This document shows, piece after piece, positions 54,004-61,716 of a stretch of 64,000 nt of DNA. The notes under the pieces were generated by a model. That model ran no database searches, had not been told where the DNA came from, and worked only from the letters and a program-made list of their open reading frames with translations. The position numbers and the translations under genes are program-made. Source of the DNA: Pseudomonadota bacterium (lineage in GTDB: Bacteria > Desulfobacterota > Desulfobulbia > Desulfobulbales > Desulfurivibrionaceae); NCBI GenBank assembly GCA_018830485.1, contig JAHJRQ010000013.1, forward strand, positions 124,001 through 188,000, written 5' to 3'. Numbering within the stretch: position 1 is the stretch's first letter; every line of letters begins with the position of its first letter.

Positions 54004-54919
54004 GCCCATCCTTGCCGCCCCCCTCAAAAAAGGGGACACCGTCGGCATCATCGCCCCGGCCGGCCCGGTGCTTAACGAAAGCGATTTCAGCGCCGGGCTG
54101 AAGATCATTCGCGATCTTGGCTTCAAAACCAGGCATCGAAACGACATCCTGAGGCAGGACGGCTTCCTGGCCGGGACCGACCAGGAACGTCTGGCCGAAT
54201 TGCACGAACTCTGGCGCGATCCGGAGATCAAAGCCATCGTGGCCGTACGCGGCGGCTACGGCTGCCTGCGGCTGTTGCCGGACCTCGACTTCGATCGTAT
54301 CCGCCAGCAGCCGAAAATGCTCATCGGGTTTTCAGACCTTACCGTCCTGCTCTCCACGATCCGGCAACGGACCGGACTCATCACCTTCCACGGCCCAATG
54401 CTCACCACCCTGGCACGAAGCGACCGCGATTCCCAGAAGGGATTTTTCAATCTGCTCACCGGTGGATCCCCCCCGGAGATCAAGGTGAAGGGCTTGGAGA
54501 TCCTCAAGGGAGGACAAGCCCAAGGAACTCTTTTGCCAGGCAACCTGACCAGCCTGGTTCATATGCTGGGCACCCCTTGGGAGCCTCAATGGCGAGACAC
54601 CATTCTCGTGCTGGAGGACATCGGCGAAGCCCCCTACCGCATCGACCGGCTCCTCACCCACCTCTGGGCCGCCGGCCGCCTTGAACAGATCGCCGGGCTG
54701 ATCCTGGGCGATTTTGACCAATGCGGCCCAATTGAACTGATCTGGCAACGAGCCCTCGACCTTCTGGCCCACCGTCCCATCCCCATCTGGGCCAACTTTC
54801 CCTGCGGCCACGGCAGCCGAAACCAGATCCTGCCCGTGGGAGCACAAGCACGGCTCGACTCCTCCGCCGGTCGCCTCACCATCCTCGAACCCTTGCTGGC
54901 CCAGACGCTTTCCCGGTAA
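53987..54919 (+). CDS. ldcA: LD-carboxypeptidase (S66 family)
   Basis: The enzyme removes the terminal D-Ala from murein tetrapeptides in cell-wall recycling. The 310 residues have GIIAPAGPV near the start, AVRGGYGCLRLLP, LIGFSDLT (nucleophile Ser region), and FHGPMLT, with the catalytic Glu/His region FPCGHG. The start is ATG 53987 inside the end of coaX. Confidence 0.94.
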   Translation: MHETPKPILAAPLKKGDTVGIIAPAGPVLNESDFSAGLKIIRDLGFKTRHRNDILRQDGFLAGTDQERLAELHELWRDPEIKAIVAVRGGYGCLRLLPDLDFDRIRQQPKMLIGFSDLTVLLSTIRQRTGLITFHGPMLTTLARSDRDSQKGFFNLLTGGSPPEIKVKGLEILKGGQAQGTLLPGNLTSLVHMLGTPWEPQWRDTILVLEDIGEAPYRIDRLLTHLWAAGRLEQIAGLILGDFDQCGPIELIWQRALDLLAHRPIPIWANFPCGHGSRNQILPVGAQARLDSSAGRLTILEPLLAQTLSR

Positions 54920-55026
54920 ACGACCACAACCCGCAGCGTTTCCGCCCGGCACGGACATCCCTGATTTCAACTTTTCCTTTTCCCAAAACCGCGCCTTGGT
55001 CCCTCTCTTGAGCAGGGCAATGAATA

Positions 55027-55073
55027 TTGCAATTATGCAATGCAATATCGCAATGCGCATTGCATAATTGCAA
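55027..55073. promoter_or_regulatory. candidate upstream activator site: perfect 17-bp inverted repeat
   Basis: TTGCAATTATGCAATGC (55027-55043) is exactly complementary to 55057-55073, with a 13-base spacer. Inside the spacer and right arm is a second 14-bp palindrome, GCAATGCGCATTGC (55050-55063). It is 100-145 bp upstream of the sigma-54 promoter, the usual place for an activator. Confidence 0.8.
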
Positions 55074-55171
55074 GCGTCAATCTCGCAGAGGTATCCCCTC
55101 ACTCCTGCCGCTTATCCCCCAACTTCCCGATATACAGCCGAAAAACGCACACGGACAATTCAGGATATCGG

Positions 55172-55187
55172 TGGCATGAAAAATGCT
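55172..55187 (+). promoter_or_regulatory. sigma-54 (-24/-12) promoter
   Basis: TGGCATGAAAAATGCT has GG and GC separated by exactly ten bases, as in sigma-54 promoters. The -24 part TGGCA is perfect; the -12 part lacks the usual T before TGC. It leaves a leader of about 90 bases before the gene at 55287. Confidence 0.75.
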
Positions 55188-55228
55188 TAATTACAGTTGC
55201 AACACTATGAAAACTATGAAGATTACCC

Positions 55229-55241
55229 GCATTGCATAATG
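55229..55241 (+). promoter_or_regulatory. extra copy of the activator-site motif
   Basis: GCATTGCATAATG repeats the right-arm sequence of the inverted repeat at 55027-55073, here between the promoter and the first gene. It could serve a second regulatory step. Confidence 0.5.
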
Positions 55242-55286
55242 ACCGATTTATAACCGTTACTACTACCATAATAAAGGAGAAAGACC

Positions 55287-55712
55287 ATGACACAACTACT
55301 CGCCTTGCTGGCAGTTATCCCCCTTGCCTGCTTGCAGTTGAGCAAAAAACTGCACCCAAAGGACAGATGGCTTCTGTTCGGAGTAGCCTTCGGGACCGTC
55401 ATCTCTCCGGTAAGCTACGGCCTCATGGAATTGACCAGCATGCCGGTTATCGGCAAACTCATGGGGCTCATCGGACTGATGACAAATCTTATCCACGGCT
55501 CCCTGGGCTACTTCTTCCTGCAGAGCATCGGTTTGCTGGCTGAAAGCGCTCCCTTGCAGGCATCGCAGCTTCTCATGATCCACATGGTCAACGCCCTGAT
55601 CTGGTCCTCATATTACGGAATGATCGGCTACAAGATCGGCCAGAAAATTGCCGGCGAGTCCAAGGAACCCAGCCTCGGCATGGGCCCTGTCCGCCAGGGC
55701 GCACGGGGATAA
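55287..55712 (+). CDS. membrane protein with about four helices, unknown function
   Basis: The 141 residues have hydrophobic helices at about 3-18, 28-47, 58-82 and 92-112, with a polar C-terminal tail. GGAG precedes the ATG. It is the first gene after the sigma-54 promoter and starts a four-gene operon that ends in a cytochrome c and a cytochrome b. I recognise no family. A subunit or assembly factor of the redox complex is the simplest guess. Confidence 0.72.
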   Translation: MTQLLALLAVIPLACLQLSKKLHPKDRWLLFGVAFGTVISPVSYGLMELTSMPVIGKLMGLIGLMTNLIHGSLGYFFLQSIGLLAESAPLQASQLLMIHMVNALIWSSYYGMIGYKIGQKIAGESKEPSLGMGPVRQGARG

Positions 55713-55758
55713 TCACCGAATAAAAAACATATACCTTTCAATAGATGGAGGCAACACC

Positions 55759-55986
55759 ATGATGAACACCAGAAAAGAAAAGACGGCACCCGGACCCCAC
55801 TTTGCCTATCACGGCATCCATGTGGAAGAGGCAGGCGAAGGCATCAGCATGGCCGCCTTCGGCATCCTGGTATCCCTGGCCGGAATTGTCGGGTTCTGGG
55901 GCTTAGCCTGCATGGCGGCCGGCTTGATGAACAACGGCCTGCTCGGCCTTGGCCGCAACTGGCTTGCCGCAATCTTCGGCTTCTAA
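55759..55986 (+). CDS. small single-helix membrane protein, unknown function
   Basis: The 75 residues have a polar N-terminus with His (FAYHGIHVEEAG) and one long hydrophobic helix (about 30-53), with a Gly-rich C-terminus. ATGGAGG lies eight bases before the ATG at 55759; a second ATG follows directly. It is the second gene of the cytochrome operon and is followed by a large hairpin. Confidence 0.7.
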   Translation: MMNTRKEKTAPGPHFAYHGIHVEEAGEGISMAAFGILVSLAGIVGFWGLACMAAGLMNNGLLGLGRNWLAAIFGF

Positions 55987-56031
55987 GCTTTTCCGCTTGC
56001 GACCGAAGGCAAATACCTCTACCCTCAGTTA

Positions 56032-56089
56032 TGCGCATGGTTTCATCTCCGCTGGAGCAAATTTTCCACCGGATATGAAACCATGCGCA
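56032..56089 (+). other. long intercistronic hairpin
   Basis: Perfect 15-bp arms TGCGCATGGTTTCAT (56032-56046) and ATGAAACCATGCGCA (56075-56089) with a 28-base loop lie between the 75-residue gene and the cytochrome c gene. No T-run follows. It may set the relative levels of the two parts of the operon. Confidence 0.7.
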
Positions 56090-56202
56090 CAGGTGCGTCG
56101 ACCCCTGCAAGCGGAGAAAATGTTCAGCAAGCCGGCCCATGCGCACCTGCCGCAGGCAGGGCAAACCCGCTGTTAAAGAATGCACTGGGAGATCCAGAAA
56201 CA

Positions 56203-57357
56203 ATGAAAAATTTAATCCCAACGATCGGCATCGGCTTGGCAGTCGCTCTCGCCTGTCTTGCGGCGGCTCCCATGGCAGGGGCCGCCTCCATCGAAAACTC
56301 CGAATGTTTCGCCTGCCACAGCGACGAAGGTCTCACCAGAAGCGCAACCGAGGGCATGAATCACAGCCGGATGAGCGAACAGCTCTTTATTGACGAAACA
56401 CAATTCAACCATTCCGTCCATCACAACAACGGCATCGGCTGCGTTGATTGCCACATCGACATCACTAAGCTGGACTACAAGCAAGATCTGCCCCACAAAA
56501 AACAACTGGATCTGGTCAACTGCACCATGTGTCATGAGGAATCGAGCAACGCCTTCAAGGACAGCGTGCACATGAAAATCCGCGGCAAAGGTATCACCAT
56601 GAACTGCAATGCCTGCCACGAATACCACTATGCAACGCGGCAGGAAGCCCTGTCGGTGACGGATCGAACCAACAATGGCTGCACCAAATGCCACAATCCC
56701 TACCAGTCGCATGACTGGCTGCCCCAGAAAAACGAACACTTCTCCTTTGTGGAATGCGTTGTCTGCCATGTCCCTGAAGCTCCGCGCCATATTCGCCTCT
56801 CCTTTTTCGATCTGATGACAAACAAATTCTATTCCAGCCAGGAGATACTTAAAATTCTCGGCATCAGCGAAAGCGAGTTCAGGCTCCTTCTGGATACAGA
56901 TAAGGATGACATCATCAACGTCAAAGAGTTTGAGAATCTGGAACTGATCCTCCGGCAAAAAAACGTCCATGCAATTTTTCATGCCGAACTCGTTGCCAAG
57001 ATGCATCCCAGTGTCCATAAAATAAACAGGGGACAGGCGGAACGGGATTGCAAAACCTGCCATTCCGCGAACTCCCCCTATTTCGATGCTGTTACCCTTG
57101 TGCTTGCCAAGGATGATGGAAGCTCGGACCACTTCCAGGTGGACAGGGCCGTGCTGGAAAGCTTCAGCCTGAGGCATTTTTACGCACTGGGCGGCACAAG
57201 GATAAAGCTTCTCGACAAGATAGGCTTTCTTCTTCTCGCCGGGGGCTTCTCCGTGGTGCTTGGCCATCTGGCCGTGCGCATCGCCACCATTCCCCTGCGC
57301 AGAAAGAATGCATACGAAGCAGAACAATCAAGCATGCAAGAGGAGGTTTCCCGATGA
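56203..57357 (+). CDS. membrane-anchored heptahaem cytochrome c with EF-hand-like loop
   Basis: The 384 residues have a signal peptide (cleavage near AGA-AS) and seven CxxCH motifs at 35-39, 80-84, 107-111, 135-139, 160-164, 185-189 and 283-287. Between haems six and seven lies a canonical-looking calcium loop at 231-242 (DTDKDDIINVKE), then F243. A C-terminal helix (about 336-357, DKIGFLLLAGGFSVV) anchors it, with a basic cytoplasmic tail. It overlaps the cytochrome b gene by ATGA, so the pair should act together in electron transfer across the membrane. I cannot place it in a named family. The start is ATG 56203. Confidence 0.88.
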   Translation: MKNLIPTIGIGLAVALACLAAAPMAGAASIENSECFACHSDEGLTRSATEGMNHSRMSEQLFIDETQFNHSVHHNNGIGCVDCHIDITKLDYKQDLPHKKQLDLVNCTMCHEESSNAFKDSVHMKIRGKGITMNCNACHEYHYATRQEALSVTDRTNNGCTKCHNPYQSHDWLPQKNEHFSFVECVVCHVPEAPRHIRLSFFDLMTNKFYSSQEILKILGISESEFRLLLDTDKDDIINVKEFENLELILRQKNVHAIFHAELVAKMHPSVHKINRGQAERDCKTCHSANSPYFDAVTLVLAKDDGSSDHFQVDRAVLESFSLRHFYALGGTRIKLLDKIGFLLLAGGFSVVLGHLAVRIATIPLRRKNAYEAEQSSMQEEVSR

Positions 57358-57974
57358 GCCATGAGAAACTGATCTATATTCACCCGGCCCCGGTTCGCGT
57401 CTGGCATTGGCTCAATGCAGCAGGGATAGTTCTGCTGGTTGTCACCGGTTTTCAAATCCGTTATGCGGAAATCCTCAACCTCATGCCGCTCAAAGACAGC
57501 GTAAGCCTGCATAACTTTACCGGCTTCGGCGTGATCGCCGCCTACTTCCTCTGGCTTTTTTACTATCTGAGCACCGGCAAAATCATCATTTATTTTCCGG
57601 ACCCCAGCACCTTCGTGGCCAAGGCAGTGAAACAGGTCAAATTTTACGGCTATGGCATTTTTCGGGGCGAACCCAATCCCCACGTCATGACCCCGGAAAA
57701 TAAATTCAACGTCCTCCAACAAAAGGCGTACCTGGGGATCATGTTTGTCCTGCTGCCGGCCCAGATGATCTCCGGTGTTTTTCTTTGGAAGGTAAAAGGC
57801 TATTCGGACTACATCCATCTCTTGGGCGGGATACGGATCATCGACACGATCCATGTTCTCTTCTTTTTCTTTTTTACATCCTTTCTGGTGGTGCATTGCT
57901 ATCTCGCCACCCTGGGGCATACGCCGCTGGCGCATTTCAAAGCGATGATCACCGGCTATGAGGAGCACCATTAA
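57354..57974 (+). CDS. cytochrome b, four-helix (thiosulfate reductase-type membrane subunit)
   Basis: The 206 residues have four hydrophobic helices with His in the right places (PVRVWHWLN, SLHNFTGF, IHLLGG, DTIHVLFF and FLVVHCY), the pattern of di-haem b561-type membrane subunits such as PhsC-like and hydrogenase cytochrome b. It should take electrons from, or give them to, the quinone pool, paired with the heptahaem protein. It overlaps that gene by 4 bp. A bidirectional terminator follows. Confidence 0.88.
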   Translation: MSHEKLIYIHPAPVRVWHWLNAAGIVLLVVTGFQIRYAEILNLMPLKDSVSLHNFTGFGVIAAYFLWLFYYLSTGKIIIYFPDPSTFVAKAVKQVKFYGYGIFRGEPNPHVMTPENKFNVLQQKAYLGIMFVLLPAQMISGVFLWKVKGYSDYIHLLGGIRIIDTIHVLFFFFFTSFLVVHCYLATLGHTPLAHFKAMITGYEEHH

Positions 57975-58009
57975 ACAGGCCGAAGACTTTCCGCATGCGC
58001 ATACCGCTA

Positions 58010-58046
58010 AAAAAGAAGGGCTGCCATCTGGCAGCCCTTCTTTTTT
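58010..58046. terminator. bidirectional terminator between cytochrome b and the sigma-54 activator
   Basis: AAAGAAGGGCTGCC (58012-58025) and its complement (58030-58043) form a 14-bp stem with loop ATCT, followed by T. It serves the convergent genes ending at 57974 and 58066. Confidence 0.92.
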
Positions 58047-58065
58047 GCTTTTGTATTCCAAGCCC

Positions 58066-60198
58066 TCATTCGCGACCTGCTGGAAAGGAGATATCAAATT
58101 TTTTCATCTTCCGCCAGAGCGTTGCCTTGTCGATGCCGAGGTAGGCGGCCGACTTGCCCCGATGCCCGTTGAACCTTTGCAGGGCTTCAAAAATCGTGCT
58201 CGCTTCGGCATTAAGCAGAGGATTGGCCTCGATGCGGAGATTCTCATGGCCGGCCCCTTCCCCGGAAATTCGCGGAACCAGACCTTCGGGCAGATGCATT
58301 CTTTCGATCGTCTCTCCATGGCAAAGAACAAAACAGTATTCGATGATATTTTCCAACTCCCGCACATTCCCGGGAAATTCGTGGCGCATAAGAATATCCA
58401 GAACATCCGGGGACACGGTTCTTATCTGTTTGTTTTTCAACTTATTAAACTTATCTATGAAATGCTCAACAAGAAGAGGGATGTCCTCCCGACGCTCCGC
58501 CAGCGGAGGCAGGGATATCTTGATGACATTGAGACGGTAGAAGAGATCGGCGCGGAAGGTTCCCTTGTCCACCTGCTCCTTCAGATTCTTGTTGGTGGCG
58601 GCAATCACCCGGACATCAGTCTTGCGGGTGGCGGTGCCTCCCAAGGGCTCATACTCCTTTTCCTGGAGAACCCGCAGAAGCTTCAACTGCAAGGCAGGCG
58701 ATATATCGCCGATTTCATCGAGAAAAATGGTCCCTTTTTCCGCCAGGGCGAAGCGTCCGGGCTTGTTGCCCTTGGCATCGGTGAAAGCCCCCTTTTCGTA
58801 GCCGAACAGTTCCGACTCCAGCAGGGTATCGGGGAGCGCGGCACAGTTGAGGGTGATATATCTGCCCTTGCGTTTACTTAGGGAATGGATGGCCTTGGCA
58901 AACAGCTCCTTGCCTGACCCGCTTGCCCCTTCGATGAGAACCGTGCTCTCACTTCTGGCAATATCGGGGAGGGTGGCAAAAATATTTTTGATTGTGTGAT
59001 TTTTGCTGATGATGTCATTGAAACTGTATGTTTCGGAAATTTCCTTGCGCAGGGCTTCCATGGAGGAAATATCCCGAAAGGTCTCGACCCCGCCGATGAC
59101 CTCGCCGTTCTCGCCGCGCAGTACAGAGGTGTTGACGCTGATGGGCACAAGATCGTCTTCCGCATCGTGGATATAGACCTTTATATTTGAGACATCCCTG
59201 CCGGTTGCAATGGACTTCTTCAGGGCGCAGGTCTCTTGACAGATATCGGCCCGAAAAACCTCATAGCACTTTCTGCCCATGGCTTCGCTGCGGTGCACCC
59301 CGGTGATATCCTCGGCTGCCCGGTTGAAGGAAGTGATCCGGAAATCCTTGTCCACGGTGAAGGCGCCGTCGGCAATGGAGTCAAGGATCAACTCACCCAT
59401 GGAAACTTCCTTGCGCAGGGACTCCTGGGTGGAGATGTCCCGGAAGGTCTCCACGCCGCCGATGATCTCGCCGCGCTCGTTGCGCAGAGCGGAAGCGCTG
59501 ACGCTGACGGGCACAAAGTCTTCTTCGATATCCTGGAGATAGACCTTGTGAACTACCGCATCCAGGCCGGTTTCAATGGATTTCTTCAGAATGCAGTCCG
59601 TCTGGCAGATATTGGCGCGCAGCACTTCGTGGCATTTTTTGCCGACGGCGTCGCAACGGTTTATCCCGGTAATATCCTCGGCCGCCCGGTTGAAGGAAGT
59701 GATCCGGAAATCCTTGTCCACGGTGAAGGCACCGTCGGCAATGGAATCAAGGATAAAATTGTCCAGAAAGATTTCCTTGCGCAGATCCTCCAGCGCTGAG
59801 ACATCCCGGAAGGTTTCCACCCCGCCGATGATTTCCCCTTGCTCGTTGCGCAGCACTGAACCGGTTACACTGATCGGGAGGAGGGTCCCGCTTTTTGTGC
59901 GGATGTTGACCCCGTGCTTGATGACCTCTCCGCCGGTTCCCATGGCTATTTTGATCGCGCAGGTGAAATCGCAGATGTCGGACTGAAAAATCTCATGGCA
60001 TTTCCGGCCGATGGCTTCTGCCGCTGTGACCCCGGTAATTTTTTCGGCGGAACGGTTGAACGAGGTGATCCGCAAATCCCGGTCAACGGTGAAGACCCCT
60101 TCCGTGATGGCGCCAAGAATGCTGCCACGGAAGGGCGAAAACGGATTTTTCGGGTCGAGTGGACACATGGCTGCCGGACAGGCTCCTTGGCGGATCAT
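58066..60198 (-). CDS. sigma-54-dependent activator with three Cys-motif PAS domains
   Basis: The 710 residues have PAS domains at about 25-135, 148-255 and 270-377. Each carries a C-x8-C-x3-C pattern: Cys67/76/80, Cys189/198/202 and Cys311/320/324. An AAA+ domain follows (about 395-625) with Walker A GASGSGKE, the loop GAFTDA (usual GAFTGA with Gly to Asp), Walker B TIFLDEIGD and the arginine-finger region, and a Fis-type HTH (about 670-705). There is no membrane helix, so the signal is cytoplasmic, likely redox. It is convergent with the sigma-54-promoter operon at 55287-57974, which it probably activates. The start is ATG 60198; ATG 60168 is an alternative. Neither has a perfect ribosome binding site. 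Confidence 0.93.
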   Translation of the reverse strand: MIRQGACPAAMCPLDPKNPFSPFRGSILGAITEGVFTVDRDLRITSFNRSAEKITGVTAAEAIGRKCHEIFQSDICDFTCAIKIAMGTGGEVIKHGVNIRTKSGTLLPISVTGSVLRNEQGEIIGGVETFRDVSALEDLRKEIFLDNFILDSIADGAFTVDKDFRITSFNRAAEDITGINRCDAVGKKCHEVLRANICQTDCILKKSIETGLDAVVHKVYLQDIEEDFVPVSVSASALRNERGEIIGGVETFRDISTQESLRKEVSMGELILDSIADGAFTVDKDFRITSFNRAAEDITGVHRSEAMGRKCYEVFRADICQETCALKKSIATGRDVSNIKVYIHDAEDDLVPISVNTSVLRGENGEVIGGVETFRDISSMEALRKEISETYSFNDIISKNHTIKNIFATLPDIARSESTVLIEGASGSGKELFAKAIHSLSKRKGRYITLNCAALPDTLLESELFGYEKGAFTDAKGNKPGRFALAEKGTIFLDEIGDISPALQLKLLRVLQEKEYEPLGGTATRKTDVRVIAATNKNLKEQVDKGTFRADLFYRLNVIKISLPPLAERREDIPLLVEHFIDKFNKLKNKQIRTVSPDVLDILMRHEFPGNVRELENIIEYCFVLCHGETIERMHLPEGLVPRISGEGAGHENLRIEANPLLNAEASTIFEALQRFNGHRGKSAAYLGIDKATLWRKMKKFDISFPAGRE

Positions 60199-60333
60199 TC
60201 AGGGGAACAAGCAGTTGGTCACGGAAAGGCGCGGCGAGAGACTGAATCAACTATACCGGGGACGGTGAAAATAACAAGAACGTTTTGGGCTCTTCCCGCC
60301 GACGCGACTTATTGCGCCGGCCACAAATCCCCC

Positions 60334-60362
60334 TTGACATGACCCCGTAAAAACTTTACAAC
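60334..60362 (+). promoter_or_regulatory. promoter of the NifX-like/MinD/flavodoxin operon
   Basis: TTGACA (60334-60339), 17 bases and TACAAC (60357-60362) lie about 70 bp before the first gene. The -35 is perfect; the -10 is weak, four of six. Confidence 0.5.
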
Positions 60363-60430
60363 AATTATGAGCATATGCACACAATAAGCGCGCGCCCACC
60401 CTTCCACCCCTATTTTCCGGAGGATTCGCC

Positions 60431-60889
60431 ATGAAAATCGCCATCAGCGCCACAGGGAAAGACCTTTCTTCCAGAGTTGACCCACGTTTTGGACGGGCCG
60501 CGTACCTGCTCATTGTCGATCCGGACACCAAGACCATCGTCGAGGCCATTGACAACCAGGCCGCCGGCGAAGCGGCGCAGGGCGCCGGCATCAAAGCGGC
60601 TGGTCTTATTGCCGACGCCGGTGCAGGGGCGGTGCTCACCGGCGTTGTCGGCCCCAAGGCCGCATCCGTCTGCGAAAAAGCAGGAATTACCATGCTGAAC
60701 AACATTACGGGAACAGTGGCCGAGGCAATCGATCAGTTCCGGGCCGGGCTGGATGCTCCCGCGCCGGGCACGCCTTCCCCGCCGCAGACAGGCTCACAAC
60801 CGCCAACCCCTTGCAGGCAGAAAAAAGGCAAGGGGTTGGGCCGGGGATGCGGCACGGGCGGCTGCCGGGCCAGGCGGGGCGGGGCATGA
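60431..60889 (+). CDS. NifX/NifB-C-terminal-like (dinitrogenase Fe-Mo cofactor family) protein
   Basis: The 152 residues begin with a domain of the NifX/NafY family (KIAISATGKDLSSRVDPRFGRA, about 1-105). A Pro-rich linker follows and then a short tail with Cys and Gly (CGTGGC). Such small proteins carry or bind metal clusters. The tail with closely spaced Cys may help. CGGAGG precedes the ATG. It overlaps the first MinD gene by ATGA. No nif genes are in the window, so nitrogen fixation is not implied. Confidence 0.86.
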   Translation: MKIAISATGKDLSSRVDPRFGRAAYLLIVDPDTKTIVEAIDNQAAGEAAQGAGIKAAGLIADAGAGAVLTGVVGPKAASVCEKAGITMLNNITGTVAEAIDQFRAGLDAPAPGTPSPPQTGSQPPTPCRQKKGKGLGRGCGTGGCRARRGGA

Positions 60890-61716
60890 AAATCGCCATT
60901 GCCAGCGGCAAGGGAGGGACGGGCAAAACCACCATTGCCGTAAGCCTTGCCCTGGCCGCCGACGGACCGGTCCATTACGCGGATTGCGATGTGGAGGAAC
61001 CCAATGGCCACATTCTGCTCAGGCCGGTTCTGGATCAACGCCGTGAATTCGCCCTCACCGTGCCGGAGGTGGTTGAGGCGCAATGCAGCGGCTGCGGCGA
61101 GTGCCGGGATATCTGCCGCTTCAACGCCATCACGGTTTTCGGTTCCACGGCCATGGCCTTCACGGAACTCTGCCATTCCTGCGGGGGCTGCTTTCTGGTC
61201 TGCCCGGAAAACGCACTCACCAGGGGAACGAGGGTGCTGGGCCTCCTGGAAAGCGGCCGGGCAGGCACTATCGGCTTCAGCCAGGGCACCCTCCGGGTAG
61301 GAGAAGCCATGGCCGCGCCGCTTATCAGCGCGGTGAAGGAAGAAGCCTTCCTCACAGATGGGCTTGTCATCCTCGATGCGCCTCCGGGTACATCCTGCCC
61401 CCTCCTTGCCGCCATAACCGGCGCCGACTACACCCTGCTGGTCAGCGAGGAGACCCCCTTCGGCCTTCATGACCTGCGGCTTGCAGTGGGAGTTTTGCGT
61501 AAACTGGAGCAGCCCTTCGGAGTCATCCTCAACAGGGCCGACCTGGGCGATGGTAAAACAGGGAAATGGTGCCGGGAGGAAAATATCCCCGTGCATCTTG
61601 AAATCCCTTTTGACCGGAAGATAGCCGAAGGCTACGCCGCCGGCATTCCCCTGTTCGACTGCCGGCCGGAACTGCTCCCCATTTTCTCCTCCCTGCTCAA
61701 GGAGATCAGCCGATGA
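60886..61716 (+). CDS. ferredoxin-MinD family ATPase, first
   Basis: The 276 residues have a deviant Walker A (SGKGGTGKTTIA) typical of MinD/Mrp ATPases. Inserted near residues 65-105 are two [4Fe-4S] motifs (CSGCGECRDIC and CHSCGGCFLVCP). Later come ILDAPPGTSCP and the ATPase C-terminal elements. The protein likely uses ATP to move electrons or clusters to a partner. It overlaps both its neighbours by 4 bp. Related genes occur as pairs in anaerobes, and their function is not settled. Confidence 0.92.
   Translation: MKIAIASGKGGTGKTTIAVSLALAADGPVHYADCDVEEPNGHILLRPVLDQRREFALTVPEVVEAQCSGCGECRDICRFNAITVFGSTAMAFTELCHSCGGCFLVCPENALTRGTRVLGLLESGRAGTIGFSQGTLRVGEAMAAPLISAVKEEAFLTDGLVILDAPPGTSCPLLAAITGADYTLLVSEETPFGLHDLRLAVGVLRKLEQPFGVILNRADLGDGKTGKWCREENIPVHLEIPFDRKIAEGYAAGIPLFDCRPELLPIFSSLLKEISR

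Larger units (their letters stand above)
54920..55286. other. 367-bp regulatory region before the cytochrome operon
   Basis: No coding sequence is supported here. The region holds the inverted repeat at 55027-55073, the sigma-54 promoter at 55172-55187 and a further motif copy at 55229-55241. The stretch is AT-rich around the repeats. Confidence 0.8.

Noticed and set aside
58066-60198. Inactive sigma-54 activator because of GAFTDA instead of GAFTGA
   Set aside because: The change is at a position that I believe varies in functional activators, and all other motor motifs are intact, so loss of function is not supported.
60431-60889. Evidence of nitrogen fixation from a NifX-like protein
   Set aside because: The domain is widespread in small metal-cluster proteins and no nifHDK or nifB-type gene lies in the window.
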